Source of the DNA: Rubrobacter indicoceani | GTDB taxonomy: Bacteria > Actinomycetota > Rubrobacteria > Rubrobacterales > Rubrobacteraceae | Direction: 5' to 3' | DNA: 64,000 nucleotides | Assembly (NCBI RefSeq): GCF_003568865.1 | Contig: NZ_CP031115.1 | Span: forward strand, 868,001-932,000 | In this document: in pieces, positions 15,038-23,739 of the stretch | Layout of the letters: every line of letters starts with the position of its first letter | Numbering within the stretch: the stretch's first letter is position 1 | Made by a program: the position numbers and the translations under genes | The notes under the pieces: generated by a model | The model's database searches: none | What the model was told of the DNA's origin: nothing | Seen by the model: the letters and a program-made list of their open reading frames with translations, nothing else

Positions 15038-15517
15038 ATGGTCAACGTACTCTTCGTCTGCATGGGCAACATCTGCCGCTCGCCGACCGCTCAGGGCGTG
15101 TTCGAGGGGCTCGTCCGGGAGAAGGGTCTTGAGGGCCAAATCTCCGTCGACTCCGCCGGGACCGGAGCGTGGCACCTCGGCCACCCGCCGGACGAGCGAG
15201 CGCAGGAGAGCGCGAGGCTGCGCGGCATAGACCTCGCCTCCCAGCGGGCGCGGAGGATCTCTGGCGACGACTTCGAGGCCTTCGACTACATCCTCACGAT
15301 GGACGAGGAGAACTACCGGCGGGTAACGAGGCTCGGCTCGGGGCGGGCGGAGGTCCGGCGTTTCCTGGACTTCCACCCGGACCCGGCGCTGACGGAGGTG
15401 CCGGACCCGTACTTCGGCGAGAGCGACGGTTTCGAGCGGGTTCTGGACCTCGTCGAGGAGGCATCGGAGGGACTTCTGGAAGACATCCGGGAGAGGCGAC
15501 TCTCCCGGGACGGCTGA
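15038..15517 (+). CDS. low-molecular-weight phosphotyrosine phosphatase family protein
   Basis: 159 residues from ATG 15038; upstream in-frame sequence overlaps the SIS gene and is not conserved in character. The P-loop C8-M-G-N-I-C-R14-S and the general acid in VPDPYFG are both intact, so it should be an active LMW phosphatase. Members of this family also act as protein-ribulosamine-5-phosphate phosphatases and are often genomic neighbours of fructosamine-kinase homologues. One such homologue is encoded at 16239, supporting a role in protein deglycation, though a tyrosine phosphatase role is equally possible. Confidence 0.93.
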   Translation: MVNVLFVCMGNICRSPTAQGVFEGLVREKGLEGQISVDSAGTGAWHLGHPPDERAQESARLRGIDLASQRARRISGDDFEAFDYILTMDEENYRRVTRLGSGRAEVRRFLDFHPDPALTEVPDPYFGESDGFERVLDLVEEASEGLLEDIRERRLSRDG

Positions 15518-15610
15518 GGTGTTTATTGGCCGGCTTCGGGGAATCAACGTGAGGACTGGCTCCGAGCCCGTCTCGAGGTTGCGCACGTAGCCGGTATAGA
15601 GAAGAGGAAG

Positions 15611-16255
15611 ATGAACGCCGTTGATATCGCCCAGATCGCAGCCCCCATACTCCAGACCGTTTTTATAGTCGTGATCGGCCTCGGCTACTACTTCTCCATC
15701 AAGGAGACGCAGCGGATGGCGAAGGCTTCTCAGGATACGGTAGAGGAGATGCGCCAGGTACGCACCACCGGCGGCAGGCCGCTTGTAACGGTCTCCGAGG
15801 ACTACGAGAGCCTCCCGAGCCTCAACCTCGTCGTTCAGAACATCGGCTCCGGTCCGGCCCGCAACATCCGCTTCGAGTTCTCCTCGGACGTGGTGAGCTC
15901 GGACGGGTTCGTCCTCTCCGACCTCCCGATCTTCCACGAAGGCATAACCGACCTTGCACCACAAGCGAAGATAGTTACTTACTGGGACCGCCTCGGAAAC
16001 CTTCTCCCGATGATGAAGGACGGACGCCTGCAGCGCGAGACCTCCGTAACGGTGGGTTACGAAGACCTGCTCGGCATAGCCTACTCGCACACCTGGGCCA
16101 TCGCCCCCTGGCGGTACGAGGGGATCCGCAACGTAGACTACGGCGGCATGAGCGACCTCGTGGAGGCCGTCCAGCGCCTCGCCGAGCAGCAGCGGATAGC
16201 AAACGAAGGCGTCCCGGACCGAGACAGCCGGAGAGACCGTGAAGAGCCCGCCTGA
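15611..16255 (+). CDS. membrane-anchored hypothetical protein
   Basis: 214 residues with no recognised family. One N-terminal transmembrane helix (about 7-30, IAAPILQTVFIVVIGLGYYF) is followed by a short coiled-coil-like stretch (KETQRMAKASQDTVEEMRQV) and a beta-rich domain (residues 55-165: RPLVTVSEDYESLPSLNLVVQNIG, GPARNIRFEFSSD, ETSVTVGYEDLLG), which resembles immunoglobulin-like or transthyretin-like sheets found in similar hypothetical proteins. The charged tail ends RDREEPA. It lies between the phosphatase and kinase of the putative deglycation pair and overlaps the latter by 17 bases. Confidence 0.75.
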   Translation: MNAVDIAQIAAPILQTVFIVVIGLGYYFSIKETQRMAKASQDTVEEMRQVRTTGGRPLVTVSEDYESLPSLNLVVQNIGSGPARNIRFEFSSDVVSSDGFVLSDLPIFHEGITDLAPQAKIVTYWDRLGNLLPMMKDGRLQRETSVTVGYEDLLGIAYSHTWAIAPWRYEGIRNVDYGGMSDLVEAVQRLAEQQRIANEGVPDRDSRRDREEPA

Positions 16256-17108
16256 ACCGCTCCTCGCCCGCAGAGTAGAAGCCGCGACCGGATGCAGGAT
16301 AGCCGCCTCCGAACCGCTCTACGGCGGGATGATCGGGGAAGTCCACCGCGTCCGCTTCGACGACGGTTCCTTGGCCGTCGCGAAGCTCGATCGCACCGGA
16401 GAAGCTGACCTTGAACCTGAGGGATATATGCTCCTTTACCTTCAGGTTCACTCCGATCTCCCCGTACCGGGGGTACTTCACAGCTCCGGCGACCTGCTCC
16501 TGGTGGAGTTCGTCGAGGGTGAGAGCGCGTTCCCCGGCGGGGCCGAGCGACACGCCGCCGAGCTTCTGGCGGGGCTGCACGGTGTGACCGGCGAACACTT
16601 CGGTCACGAGCGGGATACTTTGATCGGCTCTCTTCGGCAGCCGAACCCGCAGTCGGACAGCTGGGTTGAGTTTTTCCGCGAGCATCGCCTGCTGCACTTC
16701 GCGGGCGTGGCGCACGGGGCCGGGCGGCTGCCGACGGAGGTGCGGGGCAGGGTGGAGGACCTTGCCGGAAGGCTGCGCGAGTTCATCGCTGAGCCGGAGC
16801 GGCCGTCTCTTGTACACGGCGACGTGTGGGCTCAGAACGTGCTGGCGAAGGACGGGCGGATAACGGCCTTTATAGACCCGGCCATCTACCACGCCGACCC
16901 GGAGATGGAGCTTGCCTACATCTCGCTCTTCGATTCGTTCGGGGACGAATTCTTCCGCCGCTACAACGAGTTGCGGCCCGTCCCGCCGGAGTTCTACAGT
17001 GTCCGGCGCCACGTTTACGCGCTCTACCCGCTGCTGGTACACGCGTACTTCTTCGGCGGAGGATACGCGGGGATGATCGAGCGTACGCTCTCACGCCTGG
17101 GGGTTTAG
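16239..17108 (+). CDS. fructosamine kinase family protein (FN3K/ribulosamine-kinase-like)
   Basis: 289 residues starting at GTG 16239 (a normal N terminus, LLARRVEAATG). The kinase core includes IGEVHRVRFDDGSLAVAKLD (ATP-binding strand), LLVEFVEGE, the catalytic loop LVHGDVWAQNVL, and AFIDPAIYHADPEMELAY (metal-binding DPA, as in FN3K). Bacterial members mostly phosphorylate ribulosamine or erythrulosamine adducts on proteins, which then break down spontaneously. The nearby LMW phosphatase would remove 5-phosphates first. Start overlaps the membrane protein gene by 17 bases. Confidence 0.9.
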   Translation: MKSPPEPLLARRVEAATGCRIAASEPLYGGMIGEVHRVRFDDGSLAVAKLDRTGEADLEPEGYMLLYLQVHSDLPVPGVLHSSGDLLLVEFVEGESAFPGGAERHAAELLAGLHGVTGEHFGHERDTLIGSLRQPNPQSDSWVEFFREHRLLHFAGVAHGAGRLPTEVRGRVEDLAGRLREFIAEPERPSLVHGDVWAQNVLAKDGRITAFIDPAIYHADPEMELAYISLFDSFGDEFFRRYNELRPVPPEFYSVRRHVYALYPLLVHAYFFGGGYAGMIERTLSRLGV

Positions 17109-17354
17109 GTTGGACCTCCCGCCGACGTACGCAACAGGGACGTTGTATCGGGTCTTCGGAAAGACAGGCTCTCCGAGCGAATCCGAACGCCTCGCCGGTG
17201 CGTGAGGCCCCGCCCGTCGGCCTGTTCGCCCGATACCCGGCGGCAGCTCGGGCGGGCCGGGAGCTCTGGTCTGCCCACGCTGCCGGGCGTGGTCGCGGCG
17301 CTTCGACGTGCTTGCTTGCAGTCCTCTATGCGGAAGGGTCCGGGGACCGCGCTA

Positions 17355-17861
17355 TCAGCTCTGTTCGGCGTCTTTGCGCGTCAGGGTGCTCCCGGCCAGC
17401 AGCACAAGGATATCCTCCAGCACGCCCCAGAGGGGGTCGGGAAGGTGCTTTGCGGCCTGTTTGCGCGCCCGGTTTGCAGCGTAGAGGCCCGCGAGCGCCG
17501 AGACTCCGCCCGAGACCGCCCCCGGCGCGCCCCTCCGGCCATCGGCTGCGAACATCGCCGCCCCGACAAAGGCGCCGGAGAGCGCGCGCCCGATTGCCGG
17601 TCCGGCAGAGGTGCGCGCCGGGACAAGGGAAGTCTTGTCGGCGAGCATCTCCCCGGCCATAAGGATGAGCAGCGCGTTCGCAGCGGGCCCGAGCCGGTTG
17701 AAGGGCGGGCTGTCGAGGCCGCCGACTCGGCCTCTCTGCACGGACCTGGCCAGAAGGGCCGGCGGGCCGAGCGACCGGACGCCGCAGAGGGCGGCAAGCC
17801 CCAGGGTCTTCAAGGTCCTGTAGGAGACAGCAAACTCTATTCTCGGGCGGGAGCTAGGCAA
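17355..17861 (-). CDS. DUF4126 family membrane protein
   Basis: 168 residues with several short hydrophobic segments (TLGLAALCGVRSLGPPALL, AANALLILMAGEMLADKT, AIGRALSGAFVGAAMFA, AVSGGVSALAGLYAANRA, LEDILVLLAG). The R-S-L-x-x-P-A and GEMLADK...P-A-R-T patterns match DUF4126 proteins of unknown function. It overlaps the 3' end of the dehydrogenase gene upstream on the same strand by 8 bases, so the two are probably co-transcribed. The 246 bases between it and the kinase gene (17109-17354) hold nothing I can recognise. Confidence 0.8.
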   Translation of the reverse strand: MPSSRPRIEFAVSYRTLKTLGLAALCGVRSLGPPALLARSVQRGRVGGLDSPPFNRLGPAANALLILMAGEMLADKTSLVPARTSAGPAIGRALSGAFVGAAMFAADGRRGAPGAVSGGVSALAGLYAANRARKQAAKHLPDPLWGVLEDILVLLAGSTLTRKDAEQS

Positions 17862-18948
17862 GGGCGCTCCAGACCTCGATCTTGGTCTTGAGGCTGCGTA
17901 TCACCTCGTCCACGAACTCCGTTGTCCCGGTCGAGCCGCCGAGGTCCGCGGTGCGCGTGCCGTTCAGGATAGTCTCGAAGGTCGCCTCGTAGATGGCGCG
18001 GCTTGCGCGGCTCGCCTCCTCGTCGTCGAAGTAGTTCAGGAGGGCCGCCCCGGCGAGGATCATGGCGAGCGGGTTGGCGATGTTCTTGCCTTCGAGCGAC
18101 GGGGCGGTTCCGTGCGGGGCTTCGGCCATCACCGTCTCGGGGTTCTCTTCGTCGTCGAGCGAGATAAGCAGCGACTCCGCCCCGGCGATGGAGCCGAACA
18201 TCTGCATCACCATGTCGGAGAGACAGTCGCCGTCGCGGTTGAGGGTCGGGATAACGAGCGGTTCGCCGTAGGTCGTGAGCAGCAGCGCGTAGGTTGCGTC
18301 TATAAGCTGCGGCTCGTAGCGGATGTCGCGGTTGTTCTCCGCCGCCCGGTCCATCTCTTCCTTCAGCATCCCCTCGTAGGTCGGGGAGACCGTCCACTTC
18401 GGGCCGCCGAAAACCTTTGCCCGCATCTTCCGGGCGTGGACAAAGGCGAACTCCGAAACGCCCCGGCAGACCCTGCGGGAGATCTTCTCCGTCCGGTACG
18501 CTATTTCGTCCAGCCCCTCGCCCTCGCGTCTCTCCTCCGCCCCGTAGGCATCGTCAACCGCCATCCTGACGACCGAGATAGGCGCGTGAACGCCCGGCAG
18601 CGGGTTTACGCCGGGGATGCGCCTGCCCGTACGAACGATGACCGTTCCGTTTATGCCCTTGCGGAGGATGGCGTTCGGGGAACCTACATCGCCCGCTTTT
18701 TCGGGGGTAACGGTGGCCGCCTTGTAGCCGAAGCCGTGCTCGCGCATGGCGGCGGCGGCTTCGTGGACCACCTCGTTCCCTGTTTTTCGGCGGTTTTCGA
18801 GGGAGAGGTCGTAGCGCAGGAAGTTCACGTCTATCCCGGTTACGGAGGGGTCGAGGATGCGCAGGGCTTCTTCAAGGAGTTCCTGCCCCGTCTGGTCGCC
18901 CTCGGCGACTACGATCGTCTTCGGGTCCCGCTCTCGGATGTAGTCCAT
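17854..18948 (-). CDS. isocitrate/isopropylmalate dehydrogenase family protein, probable isocitrate dehydrogenase
   Basis: 364 residues of the decarboxylating beta-hydroxyacid dehydrogenase family. Visible are VAEGDQTGQELLEEAL (start of the nucleotide fold), NAILRKGINGTVIVRTGRRIPG, RTEKISRRVCRGVSEFAFVHA, the metal-binding NRDGDCLSDMVMQMFG and the adenine-binding EAPHGTAPSLEGKNIANP. The substrate loop does not settle isocitrate versus isopropylmalate or tartrate; PHGTAP favours isocitrate. Glyoxylate shunt genes for malate synthase and isocitrate lyase lie 5-8 kb away on the other strand. The first codon is preceded by GGAGGCCAGGCG. Confidence 0.85.
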   Translation of the reverse strand: MDYIRERDPKTIVVAEGDQTGQELLEEALRILDPSVTGIDVNFLRYDLSLENRRKTGNEVVHEAAAAMREHGFGYKAATVTPEKAGDVGSPNAILRKGINGTVIVRTGRRIPGVNPLPGVHAPISVVRMAVDDAYGAEERREGEGLDEIAYRTEKISRRVCRGVSEFAFVHARKMRAKVFGGPKWTVSPTYEGMLKEEMDRAAENNRDIRYEPQLIDATYALLLTTYGEPLVIPTLNRDGDCLSDMVMQMFGSIAGAESLLISLDDEENPETVMAEAPHGTAPSLEGKNIANPLAMILAGAALLNYFDDEEASRASRAIYEATFETILNGTRTADLGGSTGTTEFVDEVIRSLKTKIEVWSALA

Positions 18949-19027
18949 CGCCTGGCCTCCGGTCTGTTAGATCTGGGCTTTCGTGGGCTAGTATACGCGC
19001 CGGTGGTGGGGGATTTCGGAGGCCGGT

Positions 19028-22000
19028 TCACGCCGATGCCCGGGCGGAGAGCAGGTCCCGGGCTTTGTCGGCGGGGAGCGGGCGGTGCCAGTAGTAGCCC
19101 TGCCCCTCGTCGCATCCGAGGGTGCGGACCTGCGCGCTCTCCTGCGGGGTCTCGACGCCCTCGGCGACGACCGTCAGCCCCAGCGAGTGGGCGAGCGTAA
19201 CGACCGAGTGGACGATGGCGCGGTTGCTCGGGTCGAGGTTGATGTCGCTGATAAGCGAGCGGTCCACCTTGAGGATGTCTACCGGAAGGTTCTTCAGGTA
19301 GGCGAGCGAGGAGTAGCCGGTGCCGAAGTCGTCCAGGGCCGTTCTGACCCCGAGGCTGCGGAGTCGGCGCAGCACGCCGATGGCGGCGGGGGAGTCCTTG
19401 AGAATGGTGCTCTCCGTTACCTCCAGCGTCAGGCCGGAGGCTTCGAGGCCGGATTCCCTCAGGCACTCCTCGACCTCACGGGCGAAGCGCGGGTCCTGCA
19501 CCTGATGGGCCGAGGCGTTGACGTTTATCGTAAGGGACTGGTTTCCGGGGTGCAGTCCCCGCCACTCCTTTAGCCGGCGGCAGGCTTCCCGGAGAACGTG
19601 GCGGCCGATCTTCTTTACAAGGCCGGTCTCTTCGGCGAGGGGGATGAAGTCGCCCGGCGAAAGCAGGCCGCGCTCGGGGTGTTGCCAGCGCACGAGCGCC
19701 TCGAACCCTACGAGGCTTTGCGTCTCGATGTCGACCCGGGGCTGGTAGTGAAGGACGAACTCCTCGCGGGTGATGGCTCGGCGGAGGTCGTTCTCGAGGC
19801 CGAGTCGCCTGGCGGAGCGTTCGCTCATGGAGGGCTCGAAGACAGAATAGCGGTCTTTCCCGGACCTCTTGCTCGTGTACATGGCGACATCGGCGTCGCG
19901 GAGTATCTCCTCTGCGGAACGCTGTTCGCCGGGGTCGGTCGCAACGACGCCGATGCTTGCGGTGACAAAGAGCTCGCGGTCTTCGAGGTGGAACGGCTCG
20001 TACAGGCTGGCGGAGATCCTTTTTGCGGTCGTGGTCGCGCAGTCAGGGTTCTCTACCTCGTCGAGCAGGACGACGAACTCGTCGCCGCCGAGCCGGGCTA
20101 CGGTGTCTTCGGCCCGGACGCAGCCCCGGAACCGCGCGGCGACCTCGGTGAGCAGGGTGTCGCCCGCTGCGTGTCCGAGGGAGTCGTTTACGTACTTGAA
20201 GTTGTCCAGATCCAGGTAGAGCAGGGCGACGGCGTCGCCCCGCCTCCGGGCGCGGGAGAGGCTCTGATCGAGCCTGTCCAGAAGCAGCGCGCGGTTGGCA
20301 AGCCCGGTCAGGCCGTCGTGGAGGGCCTGATGCGAGAGCTTCTCTTCAAGCTTCTTGCGCTCCGTGATGTCGACGGCCAGCCCGGCGACGCCGATCTGCT
20401 CGCCGGCCTCGTCCCTTGTCGGGGTGTACCGGATTTCAAAGACGCGTCCCGAGTACTCCTCTTCCGTCGTGACCTCCTCGCCGTCGAGCGCCCGGTATAT
20501 CTTGGTCGGGTGGGAGGCTGCGCTTGGGGGGATAAGGTCGTACACGGACTTTCCTAGGTAATCCTCCGGGGTAGCGTCGAGGACTTCGAGACCCCGACCT
20601 TCCACAAAGGTCAGCACCCCGAGGGGATCCAGCATGAAAAGGATGACGGGCGCGTTGGTTATAACGGTCTTGAGCCGCGCCTCGCTGGCCTTCAGGGCTT
20701 CCTCCGCCAGCCGACGCTCGGTAATATCGCGGATTATGCCGGTGAAGAGCGTCCCCCTGCCGGTGTCCACCTCGGTGATCGTAAGCTCTATCGGGAACTC
20801 CTCACCGCTTTTTCTGACCCCGGCTAGCTCGACGGTGCTGCCGATGACGCGCCGCTCGCCGGTCCTCAGGTAGCGTGCCAGGCCGCCTGTGTGGGCGTCC
20901 TTGAACCGTTCGGGCATCAGGAGCTCCAGCCGCCGACCGACTATCTCCCCGACCCGGTAGCCGAAGATGCGTCGTGCGCCCTGATTGAAGGAGAGGATCT
21001 CCCCCGAGGCGTCTATGGTGAGGATGGCGTCGTGAGCGGTGTCCACGACGGCCCGGTGGCGGGCTTCGCTCTCGCGGACGGCTTCTCTTGACTTTATGCG
21101 CCGGGTTATATCCCGACAGGAGGCGAGGATGAGCCGCCGCCCGCCGTAGTCTATGGAGCCTATGCCGACTTCGACCGGGAAGGTCGTCCCGTCTTTTCTG
21201 CGGTGGGCGTTTTCGTGGAAGCTCACGACCGTTCCGGCCGTCGCCTTTTGCGCCCGCTTCCAGGGCGTATCTTCCCGCCCTGTCTGCTCTGCTTCCGGGA
21301 TCACGTCCACGGCAAGATCGCAGACCTCAAGGGCAAGCATCTCCTTTTTCGTGTACCCGAACGAGCGCAGAGCCTCGGCGTTGCAGTCCACGATGCGTCC
21401 CGCTTCGTCGTGGATGAGCAGCGCGTCGACGGACTGGTCGAAGATCTGCTCGAAGCGCTCCCGGCTTTCGCGGAGCGCGATCTCGTACTCCTTGTACTCG
21501 GTGGCGTCCTCTATGAATAGCGTGATCTCCTTGAGGCTTCCGCCCGCGTCGAGGACGGGGTTTATAAGCGCCCGGATCCACCGGGGCTCACCCTCCCGGT
21601 CGACCTGTCCGGGGTCGAAGTACATCGGCGGGGCCATTATCGCCTCGCTATCTTTGATGCTCTGCTCTATGTACGGGATCAACCCCATGACGCGCAGGTT
21701 CTCATCTTCAAAGATGTTTGGCCGGGCCTCGCCCTCTCGAAGACACCAGAGTTCGTCCCAGGCCCGGTTGCAGAGCAGCGAACCCCCGTCCGGGTCAAGG
21801 ATGTGCACCCCGATGGGCAGCTGGTCTATGATCCCCCGCAGCCGCCGCTCGAAGGCGTGCGAGCCGCTGTTGAGGTCCTCGGCGACAAGCGTTCGGGCCT
21901 CCCGCAGCCGGTCTCCGTTTGCACCGCTTTCGGTACCGAATTTGTCTATCATGCCCGCGAAAACCCGACCTCGCTCATCAGGGCCGTAGACCGGGGGAAA

Positions 22001-22033
22001 GCCTCCGGGTCCTCGACCCCGATGCCCGAACAT
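19028..22033 (-). CDS. multi-PAS GGDEF-EAL protein (cyclic-di-GMP turnover)
   Basis: About 1000 residues. Four PAS/PAC sensor units fill roughly residues 40-560 (for example ERFEQIFDQSVDALLIHDEA, RHRAVVDTAHDAILTIDASG, PVILFMLDPLGVLTFVEGRG). A diguanylate cyclase domain follows with the intact GGDEF motif near residue 649 (RLGGDEFVVLLDE), then an EAL phosphodiesterase domain with EALVRW near 776, plus the later DDFGTGYSSLAYL motif. Both catalytic motifs look active, so the net effect on c-di-GMP cannot be predicted. No transmembrane segment is obvious. The start is uncertain: TTG 22060, ATG 22033 and ATG 21952 are all possible and none has a strong ribosome-binding site. Confidence 0.93.
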   Translation of the reverse strand: MFGHRGRGPGGFPPVYGPDERGRVFAGMIDKFGTESGANGDRLREARTLVAEDLNSGSHAFERRLRGIIDQLPIGVHILDPDGGSLLCNRAWDELWCLREGEARPNIFEDENLRVMGLIPYIEQSIKDSEAIMAPPMYFDPGQVDREGEPRWIRALINPVLDAGGSLKEITLFIEDATEYKEYEIALRESRERFEQIFDQSVDALLIHDEAGRIVDCNAEALRSFGYTKKEMLALEVCDLAVDVIPEAEQTGREDTPWKRAQKATAGTVVSFHENAHRRKDGTTFPVEVGIGSIDYGGRRLILASCRDITRRIKSREAVRESEARHRAVVDTAHDAILTIDASGEILSFNQGARRIFGYRVGEIVGRRLELLMPERFKDAHTGGLARYLRTGERRVIGSTVELAGVRKSGEEFPIELTITEVDTGRGTLFTGIIRDITERRLAEEALKASEARLKTVITNAPVILFMLDPLGVLTFVEGRGLEVLDATPEDYLGKSVYDLIPPSAASHPTKIYRALDGEEVTTEEEYSGRVFEIRYTPTRDEAGEQIGVAGLAVDITERKKLEEKLSHQALHDGLTGLANRALLLDRLDQSLSRARRRGDAVALLYLDLDNFKYVNDSLGHAAGDTLLTEVAARFRGCVRAEDTVARLGGDEFVVLLDEVENPDCATTTAKRISASLYEPFHLEDRELFVTASIGVVATDPGEQRSAEEILRDADVAMYTSKRSGKDRYSVFEPSMSERSARRLGLENDLRRAITREEFVLHYQPRVDIETQSLVGFEALVRWQHPERGLLSPGDFIPLAEETGLVKKIGRHVLREACRRLKEWRGLHPGNQSLTINVNASAHQVQDPRFAREVEECLRESGLEASGLTLEVTESTILKDSPAAIGVLRRLRSLGVRTALDDFGTGYSSLAYLKNLPVDILKVDRSLISDINLDPSNRAIVHSVVTLAHSLGLTVVAEGVETPQESAQVRTLGCDEGQGYYWHRPLPADKARDLLSARASA

Positions 22034-22096
22034 ACCGTATAATTGCGGTACACGATTCAAACCCCCGATGCCACGATCGTTTAAAGAGATGTTTCC

Positions 22097-22116
22097 TTCC
22101 GTAATCTTCCGTAATC
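22097..22116. repeat. tandem 10-bp direct repeat upstream of the c-di-GMP gene
   Basis: TTCCGTAATC occurs twice in perfect tandem (22097-22106 and 22107-22116) in the AT-richer 170-base space between the PAS-GGDEF-EAL gene and the LysR gene. It may be a direct-repeat regulator site for the former, whose start lies about 70 bases away. No other function is evident. Confidence 0.5.
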
Positions 22117-22229
22117 GGATGTTCGACCCGATGCGTGTTTACTTGAACTTTTCAAAGAGAATCAAACGCCTTTTTATGGGTTGAACGCAAAAATTGCACC
22201 GAAAGATGTACGGGCACCGTGTGCAGAGG

Positions 22230-23192
22230 CTACGTGAACAGGTCTATAAGCTGCAGGCTCTCGAATTCGGCGGCGAGCGCGGGGGAGAGGTGTTCGCGCG
22301 TCTCGGCCTCGGCCATCTGGTCCGCAAGCTCGAGAAAAGCCGCGACGGGGCCGCTGGCCGGAACGTCGCGTCTCTTCAGCGCGACCATCTGACGACTCAT
22401 GGGGGGGATGTCTTCGACCCCGATCATGGAGAGGTTGCCCGCCGAGACGCTCCGCAGGATCGCGGACTGCGGCAGGAAAGCTATGCCGAGCCGGTGTTCG
22501 ACCATCCTTTTGGCCGCCTCGATGTTGTCCACCTCCATCGAGCGGAGCTCCTCCCTAAGCCCGGCGTTCCTGAACATCTCGCTTGTCTGCTCGTAGTAGC
22601 TCGACTGCGTGTCGTAGAAGATAAGCTGCTCTTCGGCTAGCTCCGGTAACTCCGCCGAACCCCTTGCGGTGAACCGGTGGCCGGGGTCCACGACCAGCAC
22701 CAGCTCGTCGTCGTAGAGCGGCAGGCTCTCTATCTCCGGGTGACGCATCGAACGCGTCAGCCCGAGCTGGACCTCCTCGGCAAGGGTCATCGCGAGTATC
22801 TCCTCCGAGTGCCCCGTCCTGACCGAGACCGAGACGTTCGGATACGCCCCGACAAACCGCTCCAGAAGCCCCGGCAGCGCGTACGTCCCGACCCCCGGCG
22901 ACGCCCCGAGCACGAGCCGCCCGCCCGAACCCCCGCGCATCTCCGCCAGGCGACGCTTGCCGTCCTTGAAGCTCTCTACGGACCGCTCCGCAAACGGTAC
23001 GAACTCCCGCCCCGCATCCGTCAGGCGCATCCCCCGGCTCGTGCGGACAAAGAGCTGATCCCCGACCTCCTCTTCAAGACCTTTGAGCCGCGCCGTCAAC
23101 GTCGGCTGCGTCAGAAACATCTCCTCCGCCGCCCGACTCAGGTTCCCGAGCCGCGCCACCGCAAGAAAACACTCCATCTGCCGGTACAGCAT
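22230..23192 (-). CDS. LysR family transcriptional regulator
   Basis: 320 residues. The N-terminal winged helix-turn-helix (MECFLAVARLGNLSRAAEEMFLTQPTLTARLKGLEEEVGDQLFVRTSRG) is classic LysR; the rest is the two-lobed effector-binding domain (LVLGASPGVGTYALPGLLERF, GHSEEILAMTLAEEVQLGLTR). The effector is unknown. It is transcribed away from a small gene and malate synthase. A perfect T-N11-A palindrome lies 17 bases upstream of its start, consistent with autoregulation and control of the divergent genes, possibly the glyoxylate shunt. Confidence 0.93.
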   Translation of the reverse strand: MLYRQMECFLAVARLGNLSRAAEEMFLTQPTLTARLKGLEEEVGDQLFVRTSRGMRLTDAGREFVPFAERSVESFKDGKRRLAEMRGGSGGRLVLGASPGVGTYALPGLLERFVGAYPNVSVSVRTGHSEEILAMTLAEEVQLGLTRSMRHPEIESLPLYDDELVLVVDPGHRFTARGSAELPELAEEQLIFYDTQSSYYEQTSEMFRNAGLREELRSMEVDNIEAAKRMVEHRLGIAFLPQSAILRSVSAGNLSMIGVEDIPPMSRQMVALKRRDVPASGPVAAFLELADQMAEAETREHLSPALAAEFESLQLIDLFT

Positions 23193-23208
23193 CCGAACCC
23201 CCTGAAAT

Positions 23209-23223
23209 ATAGACGTTATCTAT
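23209..23223. promoter_or_regulatory. LysR-type T-N11-A operator
   Basis: ATAGA (23209-23213) and TCTAT (23219-23223) form perfect inverted arms around five bases, containing the T-N11-A core typical of LysR boxes. It lies between the LysR gene (start 23192) and the divergent small gene (start 23333). Confidence 0.65.
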
Positions 23224-23332
23224 CGAAATAATTTAAGCAAGTGATTGGACTTATATCAAGGCGAAGGTTATCTTTCTGGCACGTTAAACGAGAGGCCGCC
23301 GGGGAGCCGGGGTCGGAACAGGAGATTCACCT

Positions 23333-23542
23333 ATGATCACCGTACAGTATCGCGACTCGCAGACCGAAGAGATCCTCGACCGTCGTTCTGAGCCCGGGAT
23401 GCCGGCCATAGGCCAGTCCGTCAGGATAGGCTTCGAGGAGCATCGGGTGCTGTACCGGTGGCGGACCGTCCCGACGTGCTGCATCGTTTACGTGCAGCGG
23501 GTTCCGAGGGAATCCCGCCGGGGCGAACAGGTCGCCGCCTAG
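23333..23542 (+). CDS. small hypothetical protein divergent from LysR
   Basis: 69 residues with a good ribosome-binding site (AGGAGATTCACCT before ATG). The sequence ITVQYRDSQTEEILDRRSEPGMPAIGQSVRIGFEEHRVLYRWRTVPTCCIVYVQRV suggests a compact beta-rich domain; no family is recognised. A paired Cys-Cys lies near residue 50. It is followed by a strong hairpin, so it is probably a monocistronic transcript controlled by the divergent LysR protein. Function unknown. Confidence 0.65.
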   Translation: MITVQYRDSQTEEILDRRSEPGMPAIGQSVRIGFEEHRVLYRWRTVPTCCIVYVQRVPRESRRGEQVAA

Positions 23543-23563
23543 ACAACTCCGTCGCACCAACCG

Positions 23564-23597
23564 CAGGCCCGGCCCCGGTTCTCGGAAGCCGGGCCTG
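23564..23597 (+). terminator. probable terminator after the small gene
   Basis: Perfect 10-bp stem CAGGCCCGGC (23564-23573) / GCCGGGCCTG (23588-23597) with a 14-base loop, followed by AATTCTCCTT. It would isolate the small gene from the malate synthase transcript. Confidence 0.65.
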
Positions 23598-23739
23598 AAT
23601 TCTCCTTACTTCGAGACCTGGAAAGCAGAGGTCGGGCGGGGCGAGTCTCTGTCGTGCAAGCGATCAACGCTTCGGCTGGGTAGGATACTCACCGACAGCT
23701 GTTTTTTGTGCGCGATCAGGAGAGGAGCCTGAAATACTT

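Noticed and set aside
17109-17354. Possible short gene between the fructosamine-kinase homologue and DUF4126
   Set aside because: Frames are Arg/Pro-rich and lack a ribosome-binding site or recognisable sequence.
22035-22048. A perfect TATAAT on the plus strand near 22037
   Set aside because: No gene starts downstream on the plus strand and no -35 matches; it lies at the start of the minus-strand c-di-GMP gene.
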